Shown here: piece by piece, positions 53,025-64,000 of the stretch
Layout: every line of letters begins with the position of its first letter
How positions within the stretch are numbered: the stretch's first letter is position 1
DNA from: Trichinella spiralis
Taxonomy: Eukaryota; Nematoda; Enoplea; Trichinellida; Trichinellidae
Direction: 5' to 3'
NCBI GenBank assembly: GCA_000181795.3
Contig: CM012955.1
Coordinates: 8,933,022 to 8,997,021, forward strand
DNA length: 64,000 nt
Notes under the pieces: model-generated
What the model was told of the DNA's origin: nothing
Databases searched by the model: none
What the model saw: only the letters and a program-made list of their open reading frames with translations
Position numbers and translations under genes: made by a program

Positions 53025-53048
53025 AATATATATATATATATATATATA
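53025..53048 (+). repeat. (TA)n microsatellite
   Basis: TA run just downstream of the LIM gene. Confidence 0.9.
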
Positions 53049-53211
53049 ACGTTTACATGAGATGTATTTCTTTGAATGCATCTTTTCTCTAATTTTTCTT
53101 TAATTTGAAGCGAACACTGTGCAAATCAAATCATTGCAACTGGTAACAATAGAGCTGAGTTTCCCCATGTGGATTATAGTGAAAATTTGCTTTTCATTAT
53201 TCCGCCGTACA

Positions 53212-53266
53212 TATAAAACATTATTGCAGTGCATCAGTGAAAGTCGACCACAAAGCTACATAAGAG
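53212..53266 (+). promoter_or_regulatory. Possible core promoter and 5' exon
   Basis: TATAAAA at 53212-53218 is followed about 50 bp later by AAGAG|GTAATG, a donor-like site. Pairing of a TATA box and donor could mark a short non-coding first exon, but either motif is expected by chance in AT-rich DNA. Confidence 0.15.
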
Positions 53267-55763
53267 GTAATGAATTCTATTTATTGTTAAGCGTATAAAA
53301 TATAACGTTAACTTTTAAAAGATATAAAAACAACTAATATTACCAAGTGAAATGCATTATAGGAAAATTTTTCAGTCATAATTTAAAATTAAATGCAATT
53401 CCATAAAATTAGTGTCTTTTTCCTTGTATGCAACAGAATTTCTTTGTTAAAAAATACAATATGTAGCTTCAATATGTTTATGTAAATAGGTTAAATTTGA
53501 TTTCTCGAAAGCAGCAACAAAATATCTAAAACTTGAATCAGAAATTCTGCTTTGCTGTAGATTAGTTTAAGTGATTGCAGCACAGTTTACAAACTTCCTC
53601 ATCAACAACAAATCTTAAATTTAAACTTTACACTTTTGAAGCATAGTTTATTCAATTGGAGATGAATAAAATGGAATTTTTTATATAGACTTTCACTTCT
53701 TTACGCTTGAGCATAAAAATTTTCACAATGATAAGCATTATAAGTGATGATTGGTAAATTTTAGTTCAATTTATGAAAACAAATTAACTTTCATCTGGTT
53801 TATGTGAAAAGTTTGAGCAAGTGAACATATGTGTATGTTAATTTTGCAAAAGGGAATCAGTAGATTTTAGCAGATCAACCCTTTTCCCTCTCACAATATA
53901 GATAGATGGAATTATTTGCATTTTCAAATCCATTTCAAAAGCGAAGTGAATAAAAGCAAAGGATAATTTATTGAATCATTTGTGTACACAATGAAGTTGG
54001 CCGGGAAAAGGTATTTTCATTTGATCATCATCGTTCTTCATTTCCATGGGCAATAAAATAGCTCAGATGTGCGCATTAAGCTTTCAACTTTTCTGTGCAC
54101 AGCGCTGTGAAATAGAACGTCAGCTGGTCTTTCCATTTGATGGACTATCGGACTTTTCCACCCGCGCTACATGTTGTAATTGGGTGTCAGTTGTTTGTCA
54201 CTTGGTGTGTTGTTCTATATGCATGCATGCATGCATGTAGCTAAATAGCAGATGCTTCGTTATTATGTATGGTCAGTCAACTGGTGTTCATAAAATCATA
54301 AAACGGCACTTCTAGAAAATTTATCGACTAATAAAATGTTTATACTTACTTTCTGAAAATGAAGCAGCTTTTTGTTGTTGAACTCGCGTTCCAAACATTG
54401 GTCTATTCAAGTAGCATCATTTATTTGTTTACATTTGTAATTGTATACCTGGTTGAGAGCTTGAATATGCTATTTATAATTATGAAAATAAATATGTGTA
54501 ACGTTTTCAAATAATATTGAACAGTATTATTATTATTGTTTGATTTCTATAATAATACTGTGTGAATGTTTTAAAAGATAATATTTGATATTCAAATTGA
54601 CGTTTCATTATCTACTCTATCAGCTTAAGCTTAAGCTTAAGGTGAGTTTGATTTTATTTCATCTGCGTGCTTTTATTTGCGTAACATGTTGAAAGTGTTT
54701 CATTTTGTTGCTTTGTCAAATTGATATTTCTCTCATTAGCAACTTACATTTGCTCTTCAAATCTGTTCAGCTTTAAACATAGGAAATTTCTTTTTTTTGT
54801 TTTGTTTTTCACAAAAGATTCAACTGAACTGATTTACTTTTACAATTTCCATCAAAACCATTATTATTATAATTAGTCCATAAAAATGGAAAATTATTCA
54901 TAAATATCATTCTGCTTTTCATTTTGCATGGTTTTCAATGATCATTGCTATAGGGTTTTATTGTTGAATGTGATTTGTCATGTTTACCAATAATGATAAT
55001 AAGAATACAATGGGAATAATGGTGAAATATTGAGTTCCCTTTTGTTTGAAACAGTGCAGCATGCTTTAAATGGGAAAGTTTTCTTATTAACTTAATTTAT
55101 TTCTCATTTCGTCAGCGGTGAACTTTTTGATTGCATTATTTATAAAGATATTTTGAATAGAATAAGCAGCTTATTTATATTTATTGGTGAAAACTTATAA
55201 ATCAGATCGCCGTGAATGCAGAGAATAGGTCGTACTTCCTCAGTCAATAATATTATCTATATCCAATATAGTGATGAATATAATCTATGAAAGTTTATTG
55301 AAAAACAAAAAACAAAAATAATTTAATCTACCCCTTTGTAAAGTTAATAGACTTTAATATTAACATATTACAACCATCAGCCTTTAATTACATATCGCAG
55401 AAAATGTTAATATGAAAATATTATTTTGTATTTCTTTATGTATTAATTTGTTTTTTCAATTTAAACTTTCATTGCTAGGCAATGATATTGTTCAAACAAA
55501 CAAATCATCTCAAGCTCATCCTTCAACCAACAATTGCGTTGTATGCTAGCATATTCAGAAAAAAGAAATTTTTTGCAATTCATTTTTCATATTCATTTTA
55601 CAGTTTAATAGTAAGAGGTGAAAAATGAATCAAGATGCTGAAGAAGTATTTCATATAAAATGAAAAGTTAAAAAATACTGGAATAAGATGGGTGACGTTA
55701 ACAGAGGATTTCAGGCACAGCCGTCTGTAGCTTTGAATTTGGTAAAACAACAGAGTTGTAGTA

Positions 55764-55769
55764 AGAGCT

Positions 55770-55802
<33 letters not shown>

Positions 55803-55803
55803 A
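55764..55803 (+). repeat. (TAG)n array
   Basis: Third TAG triplet array of the window; a CTG unit precedes it, and it lacks the CAG units of the other two. Confidence 0.95.
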
Positions 55804-56047
55804 TATTCCATTGATTAGAATAGTGCATGTAGTTTTACACAAAGCCAGATGGTGTGAGCAATTACATTTTGCTTATCTAATCACGACAAATCAATTCGCT
55901 GTCAGTGTTGCAACAGTAAACAGTGTCTGCAAAGATGCGTATAAAATATGACAAATTTTACAAATTTAAAATTCAATTCCAAATTTGTAGTTGAAAAATT
56001 TTCAACAATTGTTACCAATGTTGGCGAAAAAGCAAAGAAAATGTGTC

Positions 56048-56100
56048 TGGCAGGCAAGCAGGCAGGCAGGCAGAGGAGGGAGGCAGGCAAGAGAGAGGCA
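56048..56100 (+). repeat. (GGCA)n repeat
   Basis: Tandem GGCA units with a short purine-rich interruption. Confidence 0.9.
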
Positions 56101-57012
56101 ATTTTCTAGATTTTATTTTGTTATTTAAACTTGTAAATGTTAACTGAAAAATATTTTAATGATTGCCATTGTTCAACTGGAAAGAAGTTTTTAAAACCAA
56201 ATTGATTTGCAATGGTGGAAAAGTTGGAAAGTGAAAATTTGCCATGTTCCAAATCTTGGTTTGAAAATAATTTTTCAAACTTCTCCTCCATTATTATACA
56301 CTGATAGGTGTAATGAGCACTGACTTGTTCCGCCATGCATGCAGGGCACGCATCCGTGATAACTTTGTAAAATGGTGACAAATTCTTGTATGTGAACTGT
56401 CAATTAGTTGGTCAAATGGAAAATATTTCGAAAATATTCAAAAATGAAACTGAAAGTTACAAAGTAGTGAACATTTTGAACTTATGTTATGTGAGGTTCT
56501 TGTATATTTGTGAAATTAATTTTTGTTTTATTGACGAAAAATTATTTGTATAGTTGAACTATTATTTTATTTTATTTTTTTCCGTTTTCAATAATAAGAA
56601 ATTTTTTATTTGCGCATATTGCGTGGATGAAGCAATTTTCAACTAGATTAGCTAGCACGCAGATTTTTCCACTTCCTTATTTGCTCGTCCGACCGGCATG
56701 AACAGACACAGCAATGAATATATTGTTCCACAGCTTTCCACTTCCACTTCTACTTCAGTCACGCAGACGTGACTTTTTTACGTGTTTTTTTTCCATTTCT
56801 TTGCTTGTTCAATCTAGCCATGTGGAAAATGATTCAGAATGTGCAGCATTTTTGACATATTGGAAGTCAGTCATTTGGACAACATCTACATGTGGTGAGC
56901 AAGAAAATGCCTCAGAGGAAGAGGCCAGAAAAGAGCGGCGACAAAAGACCAGAATGACAAATAGACGATGGAACATTTATCGATCAATGTCAGATTTATT
57001 CTTCTTTCTGTC

Positions 57013-57118
57013 TCTGTGTGTGTGTGTGTGTGTGAATGTGTATGTTTGATGGTGTGTGTGTGTGTGTGTGTGTGTGAATGTGTATGTTTGATGGTGTGTG
57101 TGTGTGTGTGTGTATGTG
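57013..57118 (+). repeat. Compound TG minisatellite
   Basis: Long TG runs separated twice by the same 18-base spacer (AATGTGTATGTTTGATGG), giving a higher-order unit of about 43 bp present a little over two times. Confidence 0.95.
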
Positions 57119-57544
57119 TTAGCTGAGCAAAAGGAAATGAAAAGAAGATTGGCGTCGTAGAAGGCGTAGCAGCACCGTTTGGTGCTTGGCATGTTTGTTG
57201 TCAGTTTGTCGAGATTCTTTTCTATTGGTTGTCGCAAATAAGACGATCATTCGACAATCCCGTTGTGCGTCGTAGTAAAACTGATACTAGTAATTGTACT
57301 ACGAGTTGTTGCAAGTAGCTATAAGCCGCTTGGCACATTTTAACCAGCTAAAAGAAAACGCTGTCATCGCTATTGCCGTTGCTGTCGCTCGAGTCGTCAT
57401 CACTATATTGATCAGAATTGCTGATTCGCTCAACTTGCCGGGGTCGTGCTTACGAATGGTTACGCTTTGTAAAAGTGAATACGACCAAAATCGGTGATAT
57501 TCACCATGCAACACTGTTATTATATTCATCCATGTCCATTATGG

Positions 57545-57563
57545 GTGTGTGTGTGTGTGTGTG
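57545..57563 (+). repeat. (GT)n microsatellite
   Basis: Short GT run. Confidence 0.9.
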
Positions 57564-57921
57564 AGCATCATCTTATTTTTGATTTCTACTTCTTGTGCGT
57601 TGCTTCCCTCTCTGTCCCCCTCTCCCTTTCTCTCTCTTTCTAGCTGTTAATATTTTTTGAAAACTCCACTTAATAACTTTTGCATAACCTTCTTCATTCA
57701 CTCTTTAATCTAATATGAAACTTATATTTTGATCAAAAATTAATGATATACATATTTATTTATCTATTTATTGATATCATGCTTTAAAACAAACAACATG
57801 AGCAATTTTAATATATGTATATATATATATATATATCAGTGTGCGAGTCGACAACACAGTTGTAGATAGAACACGGCTAATCAGCACGTTGCAGGCTGCA
57901 CTTCACTTTTACGCGTCGGCT

Positions 57922-57950
57922 ATAATGATAATGATAATGATAATAATCAT
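57922..57950 (+). repeat. (ATGATA)n repeat
   Basis: Tandem ATGATA units ending in ATA variants. Confidence 0.85.
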
Positions 57951-58069
57951 AATATGAAGCAGTGTTGTTGCTCTGCTAGTAGTAATATTATGCCTGCTAG
58001 TCGGTGATTTTCAATTGTGGCATTTTTAAGTTTTCATTCCACTTTGGCCACTCTGCTGCTCTGTTTTCC

Positions 58070-58212
58070 TAAAAGCTGAACAAATTCAACTGGTGAAAAA
58101 GCAGTCGTCTTCGTCTTCGTCGCCGCCGCCGTTGTTTGCTATCTTTCCATACAAATGCCGTTTATTTGGAAACAGCTTTGATTCTAGCGAACGATCGCTG
58201 TCAATATTGGTA
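58070..58212 (+). other. Exon-like segment with donor site
   Basis: A denser stretch, open in one frame (QLVKKQ, a Ser run, a Pro run, then SSERSLSIL), ending exactly at TTG|GTAAGT. It has no ATG in frame before an upstream stop, so it would be a 5' UTR exon or an internal exon. The Ser/Pro part is a translated simple repeat (TCG/CCG). Confidence 0.25.
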
Positions 58213-59095
58213 AGTTTTTTATGTTGTTTCATTTTTTACCTTTAATATTTTTAAATGAATACATACGTATGTATATATTCATAATTGATGGGTTGGTATT
58301 TATTGTTTTTGGATTTTTGTGTTCAATTTGCACCGTTTTCTTCCGTCAGGTTACCTTTGATTATAGTCAGTCAGTTGAATGATCATAATCATCATCATCA
58401 TCATCCATAGTTTGTGATGTGAGTTTTTGGCAAAAAAGAAGTGACGCAGCTGAGGCGAGATCATATCGATCTATGGCAATTGGGATTCGTTTGTGCAATT
58501 CGCAGGATTGTCATGTTCATCTTATATATTTGCAAAAATTTGAACACGACATTTGTGTAACGCCATGACAGAAAATAGCTTAGTCATCAAAAAAAGCAAA
58601 ACAAAACAAACGTGTGTGTATGTGTATGTGTATGTGTGTGTTTATGTGAGTAGGTGTGTGATATGAATTTTGATATTGAATTATTTATTGGTATGCATAT
58701 TTCTTCTCAATGATCACCATGATCATGAACTATGATGATCATAATCTGTATAGGTAAACAACAAACGCTACGCTAATGATTATTCGTTTTGCAGTTGAAA
58801 TGCGCTTGTTCGACTCGTTCGCATAGGGGGTCGGTCATTAATAGAATTCATAACGATGCTTTATATTATTTTTATAGAAATTTTTTTTTCTTAGGCAAAT
58901 GAAAAATAATTCAGATTTAGGTATTTTTTGATTTAAAAATATGCTTTTTGGTGGTATTATGTTTTGGCGAGTTTGTTTGCTCAATTCATCGACAGAAACA
59001 GCCGAAAGAGAGAATGTGTTTGTTGTTTGCTTAGTTGAACGCACTTAATAACGCTAGCCAATTGTCCTTTTCTGTGTCATTGCAAACATTTGCAT

Positions 59096-59117
59096 AGAAG
59101 AAGAAGAAGAAGAAGAA
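59096..59117 (+). repeat. (AAG)n microsatellite
   Basis: Run of AAG triplets. Confidence 0.9.
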
Positions 59118-59573
59118 TTGAAAATAAGAAAATAAATTTTTTTAATTTTCCATATAAATTATTTTTCCTTTAAAAATACAATAAAGAAGACAGACAGTTC
59201 AAATTTATGAAATGGGATTAGCAAGCAAAGTTGGCTGCTCACTTTGGAAATAATCGGCATCTATACTTGGGTGCAGTTGGTAAATGGCAATGGAAAATAT
59301 GGCCAAATGAAGAGCAAGTTTGTTTGACTAGCTCTTTGTGAATAGCCGAACAGAAGCAGTTCAATAAATTAAAACACTTTGGAGCAATACAGAACATGAA
59401 CATCATTTATTGTACATTTACTTTTGAAGAGATCGACTAATAGTATGAGTATCAGTAAAAGAAAATAAATAAGTTGATATTAATAATTTTTGAAAATGGA
59501 ATTGAAATGATGGATTGGTCAAGTGAAGTTATTATTTCTCTTGTTATTCTGATTCACCAAACTCTCTGCCTAG

Positions 59574-59660
59574 GATGCCTCGGATGATGATGATGATAAT
59601 GATGATATTAGCGCTTCGGTGGGAAATCGGGATAGAAAGCAAACAAAATTTGCTCTTCCA
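59574..59660 (+). other. Acidic exon-like segment
   Basis: Follows a good acceptor (CTCTCTGCCTAG) and, in phase 0, encodes DASDDDDDNDDISASVGN and a basic end before a TAA. The phase fits the donor at 58213. The Asp run is a translated GAT repeat, so this may be chance. Confidence 0.25.
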
Positions 59661-60485
59661 TAAAATTCTTCATCAACTGCAACACCACCGTCAGCAATCG
59701 CTTTTGCTTTATTTCCAACTTTGTATGCTTAAATTTGCCTTTATCAGCCCCGTGCAATCAATCGTGTTTCATTCGTGTGGCTCAAATCAGCTTTAGCAGT
59801 CTTACTTCTTCGACCGAACTGCCTTCTGGTCGGCCTAGTCTTTCTGTATATATATAGAAAAAGGCATTTTGCTAGATTTGTAGTTGGAAAATTCTTTTAC
59901 AATCCAGATATTGTTTCAGCTGTGTAATATAGTAAATTTAAAGGTTATCGTGTTTGAAATTTTCAGTACATATTATATCGAAATTATAAAAATTGAAGTT
60001 TAATGTTTGAATATTGAAAATTAATTCCCAATTATAATGGAAGCTAGAAATTAATGTGAAAAAGATTTAAAGAAAAGTAATTTTTAATGGTAGATGAATA
60101 AGGAAAAATTTTTTATTCAAGCTTGCATTGGCATCATTCATATATGGATGAGATGTAATTTGCTGATGAAGGGTATTTTATCAACTTTTCAATGCATGAT
60201 AAATTAATAAAAAGAAAAAGAAACCAAGACGGGGTACAAAACCATCGACCCACGAAGTTGAGCTTCGTTTTGTGTTGGCGCTCATTGTCTTGATTAATTT
60301 TGCTGCTTGGTTTTATTGTGTATTGGTTTGTTTAATCGTCTCAGTTTGTAAAGCTGAAATTGGTTCAATTGTCATTTGAGTAAGGGTTTCTTACTTGATC
60401 AGTCGGCATGAGGTTTGAAAGCTCGAAGCATACCTCATCAGGTCATTAGCTGGATTATATTCTGGCCGCTCAGGCGTTCTGCACT

Positions 60486-60503
60486 AGAGGAGGAGGAGGA
60501 GGA
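60486..60503 (+). repeat. (GGA)n microsatellite
   Basis: Short run of GGA triplets. Confidence 0.9.
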
Positions 60504-62767
60504 GTGCTTTGCGCGTGTTGAATTGAATCAATAAACGTTCATTGTCCGCCGCTAAATTTGTCTCTAATTCAATCTTCTAAAGCTGATAAATCAGCAAACT
60601 GCTTCGCCGTATCACAGAAACACATATTTGAGATAGCCGCGTCTCTATCTTGGAATTCACAAACCAAAATGGAGTTAATTAATGGAATTTCGTATTCTTG
60701 CTTTGCTGATTTACGGGCTTTCTTTTGTGCGTTCAATTATTTATTTGCATTATGCCAATTATTATTAGTATTATTATCATTGCACTAGTTTTATTATGAA
60801 TTGATAGATTTACGGTAGCATCTTCAAAACGGATAGATATGATTTTTATCGAAAAATGAAAACTACTTTACCTACCCCTAATGAAATATTTCTTTAAAAA
60901 ACTTTATTTTAAATAGCTATTTTTTAGATAAATTAAATTTTCTCTTCAAGCTATTCTTTTGGTTGAAAGTAATTTTGCAAAGCAGTACTAACTGACAGTA
61001 TTTCATTTTTCAATTTTTTCAGCAATATGACAATAAATGACGAAATGAATCCAAATGAAACTGTGCTGGCACTTATTTACTGATAAAAAAACTAAAGAAA
61101 TTTGAGCAACCAGGTTAAGATCAGATCAGATCAGATTAGATTAGATATAAGATAAGACACGGCAACAGCAACAGCTCAGCTTCACATTGCTTACTTTCAA
61201 AGATTTTATTGAATCATTTACCATTTTATACAACCATTTGTATGTTTTTCATTTTCATCATGCAATGTGTAGTTTTATTCTTATTCTTCTTCTTATTTAA
61301 ATTTAGCAAAAGCACATTAATTGATTGCTTATTATTATGCACAGTTTGTCGTGTAAATTTCGAAATTTTTCCTCTGCCTGCTGAAACGTAAATAACATGA
61401 TAAAATGTGAAATTATCATTTTTTTAAATCAACTTTATTATTATACGCTTTGAAACTGATCGGAAACAATTATTTCATACCAATTTCACAAAACGATTTT
61501 GCTATTTTTGGTCAGTATTTAACAACATTTAACATCTTATTTTACATTATTGTAATTGTAATTCCAAATTGCACTTTTTGCATGTTCTTACACTAAGCAA
61601 GAAGCTTCTTTTTCTTTTGTATCAATGCAAAAAGTAAGCATTTTTGAAGTTGAATTTATTTTATTTTAAATTCAGTAATTTATTTATAGTATGAAATGTA
61701 TTTACTCTGCTCTTATGTGCAATTGCCTTAGAGGTACAAATGAGAAAACAATATTATTATAAATTAAACTACATCTGATTCGATGTTATTTGATCGGTTT
61801 TGCGATAAGCATATTTTCAGTTGCTGTATGCTAAGCAGTTTGAAGTTTTGTAATTTGAAAATTCCGAATAGCTTTTATAAAATAATAATCAAAATTTAAA
61901 ATGAAAATGAGTAGCATTACAGGTTAGTTAGTAAATAGTGTTAGTAGTGGATATGAGATAATTTTAGCCTGACGGTGGTGCTTGCATGCTCTCTGATATT
62001 GTTTCTAATAATAAATAAGAAGCTGAACATGAAACCTGATAAATATTATTTCCGCAGTTTATATGCGAAAAGTATGGATTGCTCACTATCAATAATTGGG
62101 CAATATTGATTCAACGGGATATATGAAACCTCGCGATCTCTTTTTTTAGATTAAAATTAAATGCATTTCAAACGATCACATTCTATTTTGCTGACATTTG
62201 ATGACAGGCAACAGACACATTGCGCATATGCTTAGTTCACATTTACATTTGCAAAGAGATTTTTTTCTTCAAGAAATTGCTTTTGTAGTAAAATTTATAC
62301 TTTTGTTACTTGGTGGTTTGATCGGGCACCTCATTTCACGGTTCACAGTATAAAATTTTAATTGAAAAAAATTATAAAATGTTATGTAGCTTATGTTTTA
62401 TTATATAAATTGTTTATTTGTTACCCCCTGGGTTTTTTTTTGAAATTCTTTGTTGTTAGTGTTGTTCATCATTTTAATACAAGTCCGCACTTTATTGATT
62501 TTCGGTTAAACTTTCAGTTGAAATTATTGAATTCAGAAACAATAAAAAGCATTAAAAAAGCAATTCATTTCAATATTCAGCAGTAGCCATGTAGAAATTA
62601 AAGTATTTCATTATTATAAATTATATTAGTCAGATGAAGAGGCTTTTTATTTGCGATTCAGTGCATATATACATATATTTATTTATGTATTTATATTTTT
62701 ATTTGCATATTTCATTCAAGCTTAACAGTGAAAATAATAATGTTTCTATTATTAATAAAATCCACTT

Positions 62768-62769
<2 letters not shown>

Positions 62770-62811
<42 letters not shown>

Positions 62812-62812
62812 T
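62770..62812 (+). repeat. (TA)n(GA)n compound microsatellite
   Basis: TA run passing directly into a GA run. Confidence 0.95.
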
Positions 62813-63530
62813 ATAAATATTTATTAACATAAAGCTTTCCAGACGGTGACATTTTCCAAGATTGAATTACCGTATTTTCATATATTATTAAAAGCATTGT
62901 ACAACCAGCCATGCAGCGGGCTTTGTTATGATTAATTTAAAGAAAATACATTTTTTGTTCTGTAATAAATTGCATGCAAACTTGAGTGGAGGTTCTTTTT
63001 TTACCCAGGCTTTAAATTGTTGAATTATTCAATAAAATTGTTAAGTATGCAAAATCAAATGCTTCACCAACGAAACTATATTGATTCAAAAAATATTTTC
63101 CTTTTTTATTTCATCTATCATAAAAGAAAATTGTTTTTTCTGCTTGTCAAATATTAAAATATTAAAAATTAATGCAATTTTTTACGACGTACAACACAAG
63201 TGAAGTTTGCTGTTAATCGGAAAATGATAAGATACGTTTTTTCTTTTTTATGATTATGAGGCATCATCTGTTTTGCTATTGGTGAGTCTTATGGCATGCA
63301 TATTATTCAAATAAGTTGTGATGGTAAGCTTGAAGCGATTTGATTTCAGTGCACTAAGGTGTAATGGAGTAATTTTCAAGACATTTTGCTTTTTAAATGG
63401 TTCACTTTTGTTTCAAATTATTTTCCATATGTGTCATTTTTAATTTCACACGGAGGTTGTTATTTTACTTTGCTGGTTCACAAACTGCAGCCGTATAGAA
63501 GTCAGAATTGCACAAGGAAAGAATGAATAA

Positions 63531-63551
63531 TTATATATATATATATATATG
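63531..63551 (+). repeat. (TA)n microsatellite
   Basis: TA run. Confidence 0.9.
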
Positions 63552-64000
63552 TTCAGTTTATTATTATGAGTATTTAATCTAAAATGCTTAAACTGAAGGT
63601 TATGGTTCTGGTGCAAAATGAAATGTAAATATCTATGTTTTCTATTTTTAGAGCTTGGCTTTTTTTTACATATTTGGCAACGATTCGATAAGTTTAGAGC
63701 AGTTCAGAATGTTTGATATAGTTTTTAATTTATCAGATCAGATAAAATGTAGCTGCTGTAGACTGAGTTCTTTTGTGTGCAGGAGATTTTTATCAGATTT
63801 TAAAATGATTCTTATAATCTTTGAGCAATGTTCTAACCAATCATCAGTAACTCAATAACATTCGCCTGATTCTGCCTTCAGAAAGAATCGTTACTTGAAT
63901 GAAAATCGATTACCGTCAAACAAAGCAAAAGCATTGGTCGGCTTTAATATGACAGATGAACTTTGATTTTATTAAAAGCATTTCTAAGAATTAATGCAGT

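Larger units (their letters stand above)
52968..64000. other. Right-hand 11 kb without a recognised gene
   Basis: AT-rich DNA with many microsatellites. Open frames on both strands are short or repeat-derived. Three weak exon-like spots are noted separately: a TATA-box and donor pair at 53212-53267, a donor-ended segment at 58070-58212 and an acidic segment at 59574-59660. This could be the 5' part or a large intron of a gene continuing to the right. Confidence 0.45.

Noticed and set aside
55598-55828. Minus-strand open frame with a Thr run
   Set aside because: Translation of the TAG array; no splice or homology support.
56977-57237. Minus-strand open frame with Thr-His repeats
   Set aside because: Translation of the TG minisatellite.
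1-64000. CRISPR arrays, prokaryotic operons or phage elements
   Set aside because: The window is intron-rich eukaryotic DNA; tandem repeats seen are microsatellites without spacers of the CRISPR type.

Overview
The window is eukaryotic genomic DNA. It is AT-rich, with long T and A runs, many microsatellites, GT-AG introns mostly of 50-150 bp, and seven multi-exon protein genes, all on the plus strand. The gene set (Islet LIM-homeodomain, Quaking-type STAR protein, a single-LIM muscle-type protein, NOMO, SAC1, SYAP1, GALK2) is animal. Compact introns, AT-richness and the single-LIM protein suggest a nematode, perhaps a clade I (Trichinella-like) species. That placement is inference; no rRNA or mitochondrial marker is present.

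Layout: 1-3.3 kb holds one copy of a dispersed repeat with a tRNA-like head and a decayed copy of the last exon of a galactokinase-family gene. A GHMP kinase close to N-acetylgalactosamine kinase (GALK2) runs 3382-5884. The second repeat copy is at about 6.6-7.4 kb, followed by an unexplained GC-richer island (7.66-8.25 kb). NOMO (nodal modulator, an ER translocon-associated lumenal protein) occupies 9337-14620 in 26 exons. The phosphoinositide phosphatase SAC1 occupies 15373-18415 in 15 exons, one intron being GC-AG. Islet occupies 20472-24734. About 12 kb without a recognisable gene follows. A Quaking/ASD-2-like RNA-binding gene spans 36949-42837 with at least three possible C-terminal ends. 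SYAP1 (BSD domain) is at 45936-47000, and a paxillin/UNC-95-like LIM protein at 49498-52724. From 52.7 kb to the end there are microsatellites and only weak exon-like segments.

Exon models were built by hand from homology to remembered family sequences, GT/AG sites and phase. In all seven genes the exon lengths sum to a multiple of three with an open frame, which is strong internal support. NOMO and SAC1 are neighbours and both act in the ER membrane. Islet and Quaking are regulators, and the LIM protein is probably a muscle attachment component. I see no operon-like tight spacing. I found no secure RNA gene, CRISPR array, intact transposon or wholly new multi-gene system. The most unusual items are the duplicated GALK last exon, the tRNA-headed repeat flanking GALK, the altered ATP-loop motifs of the kinase, and the alternative Quaking tails.
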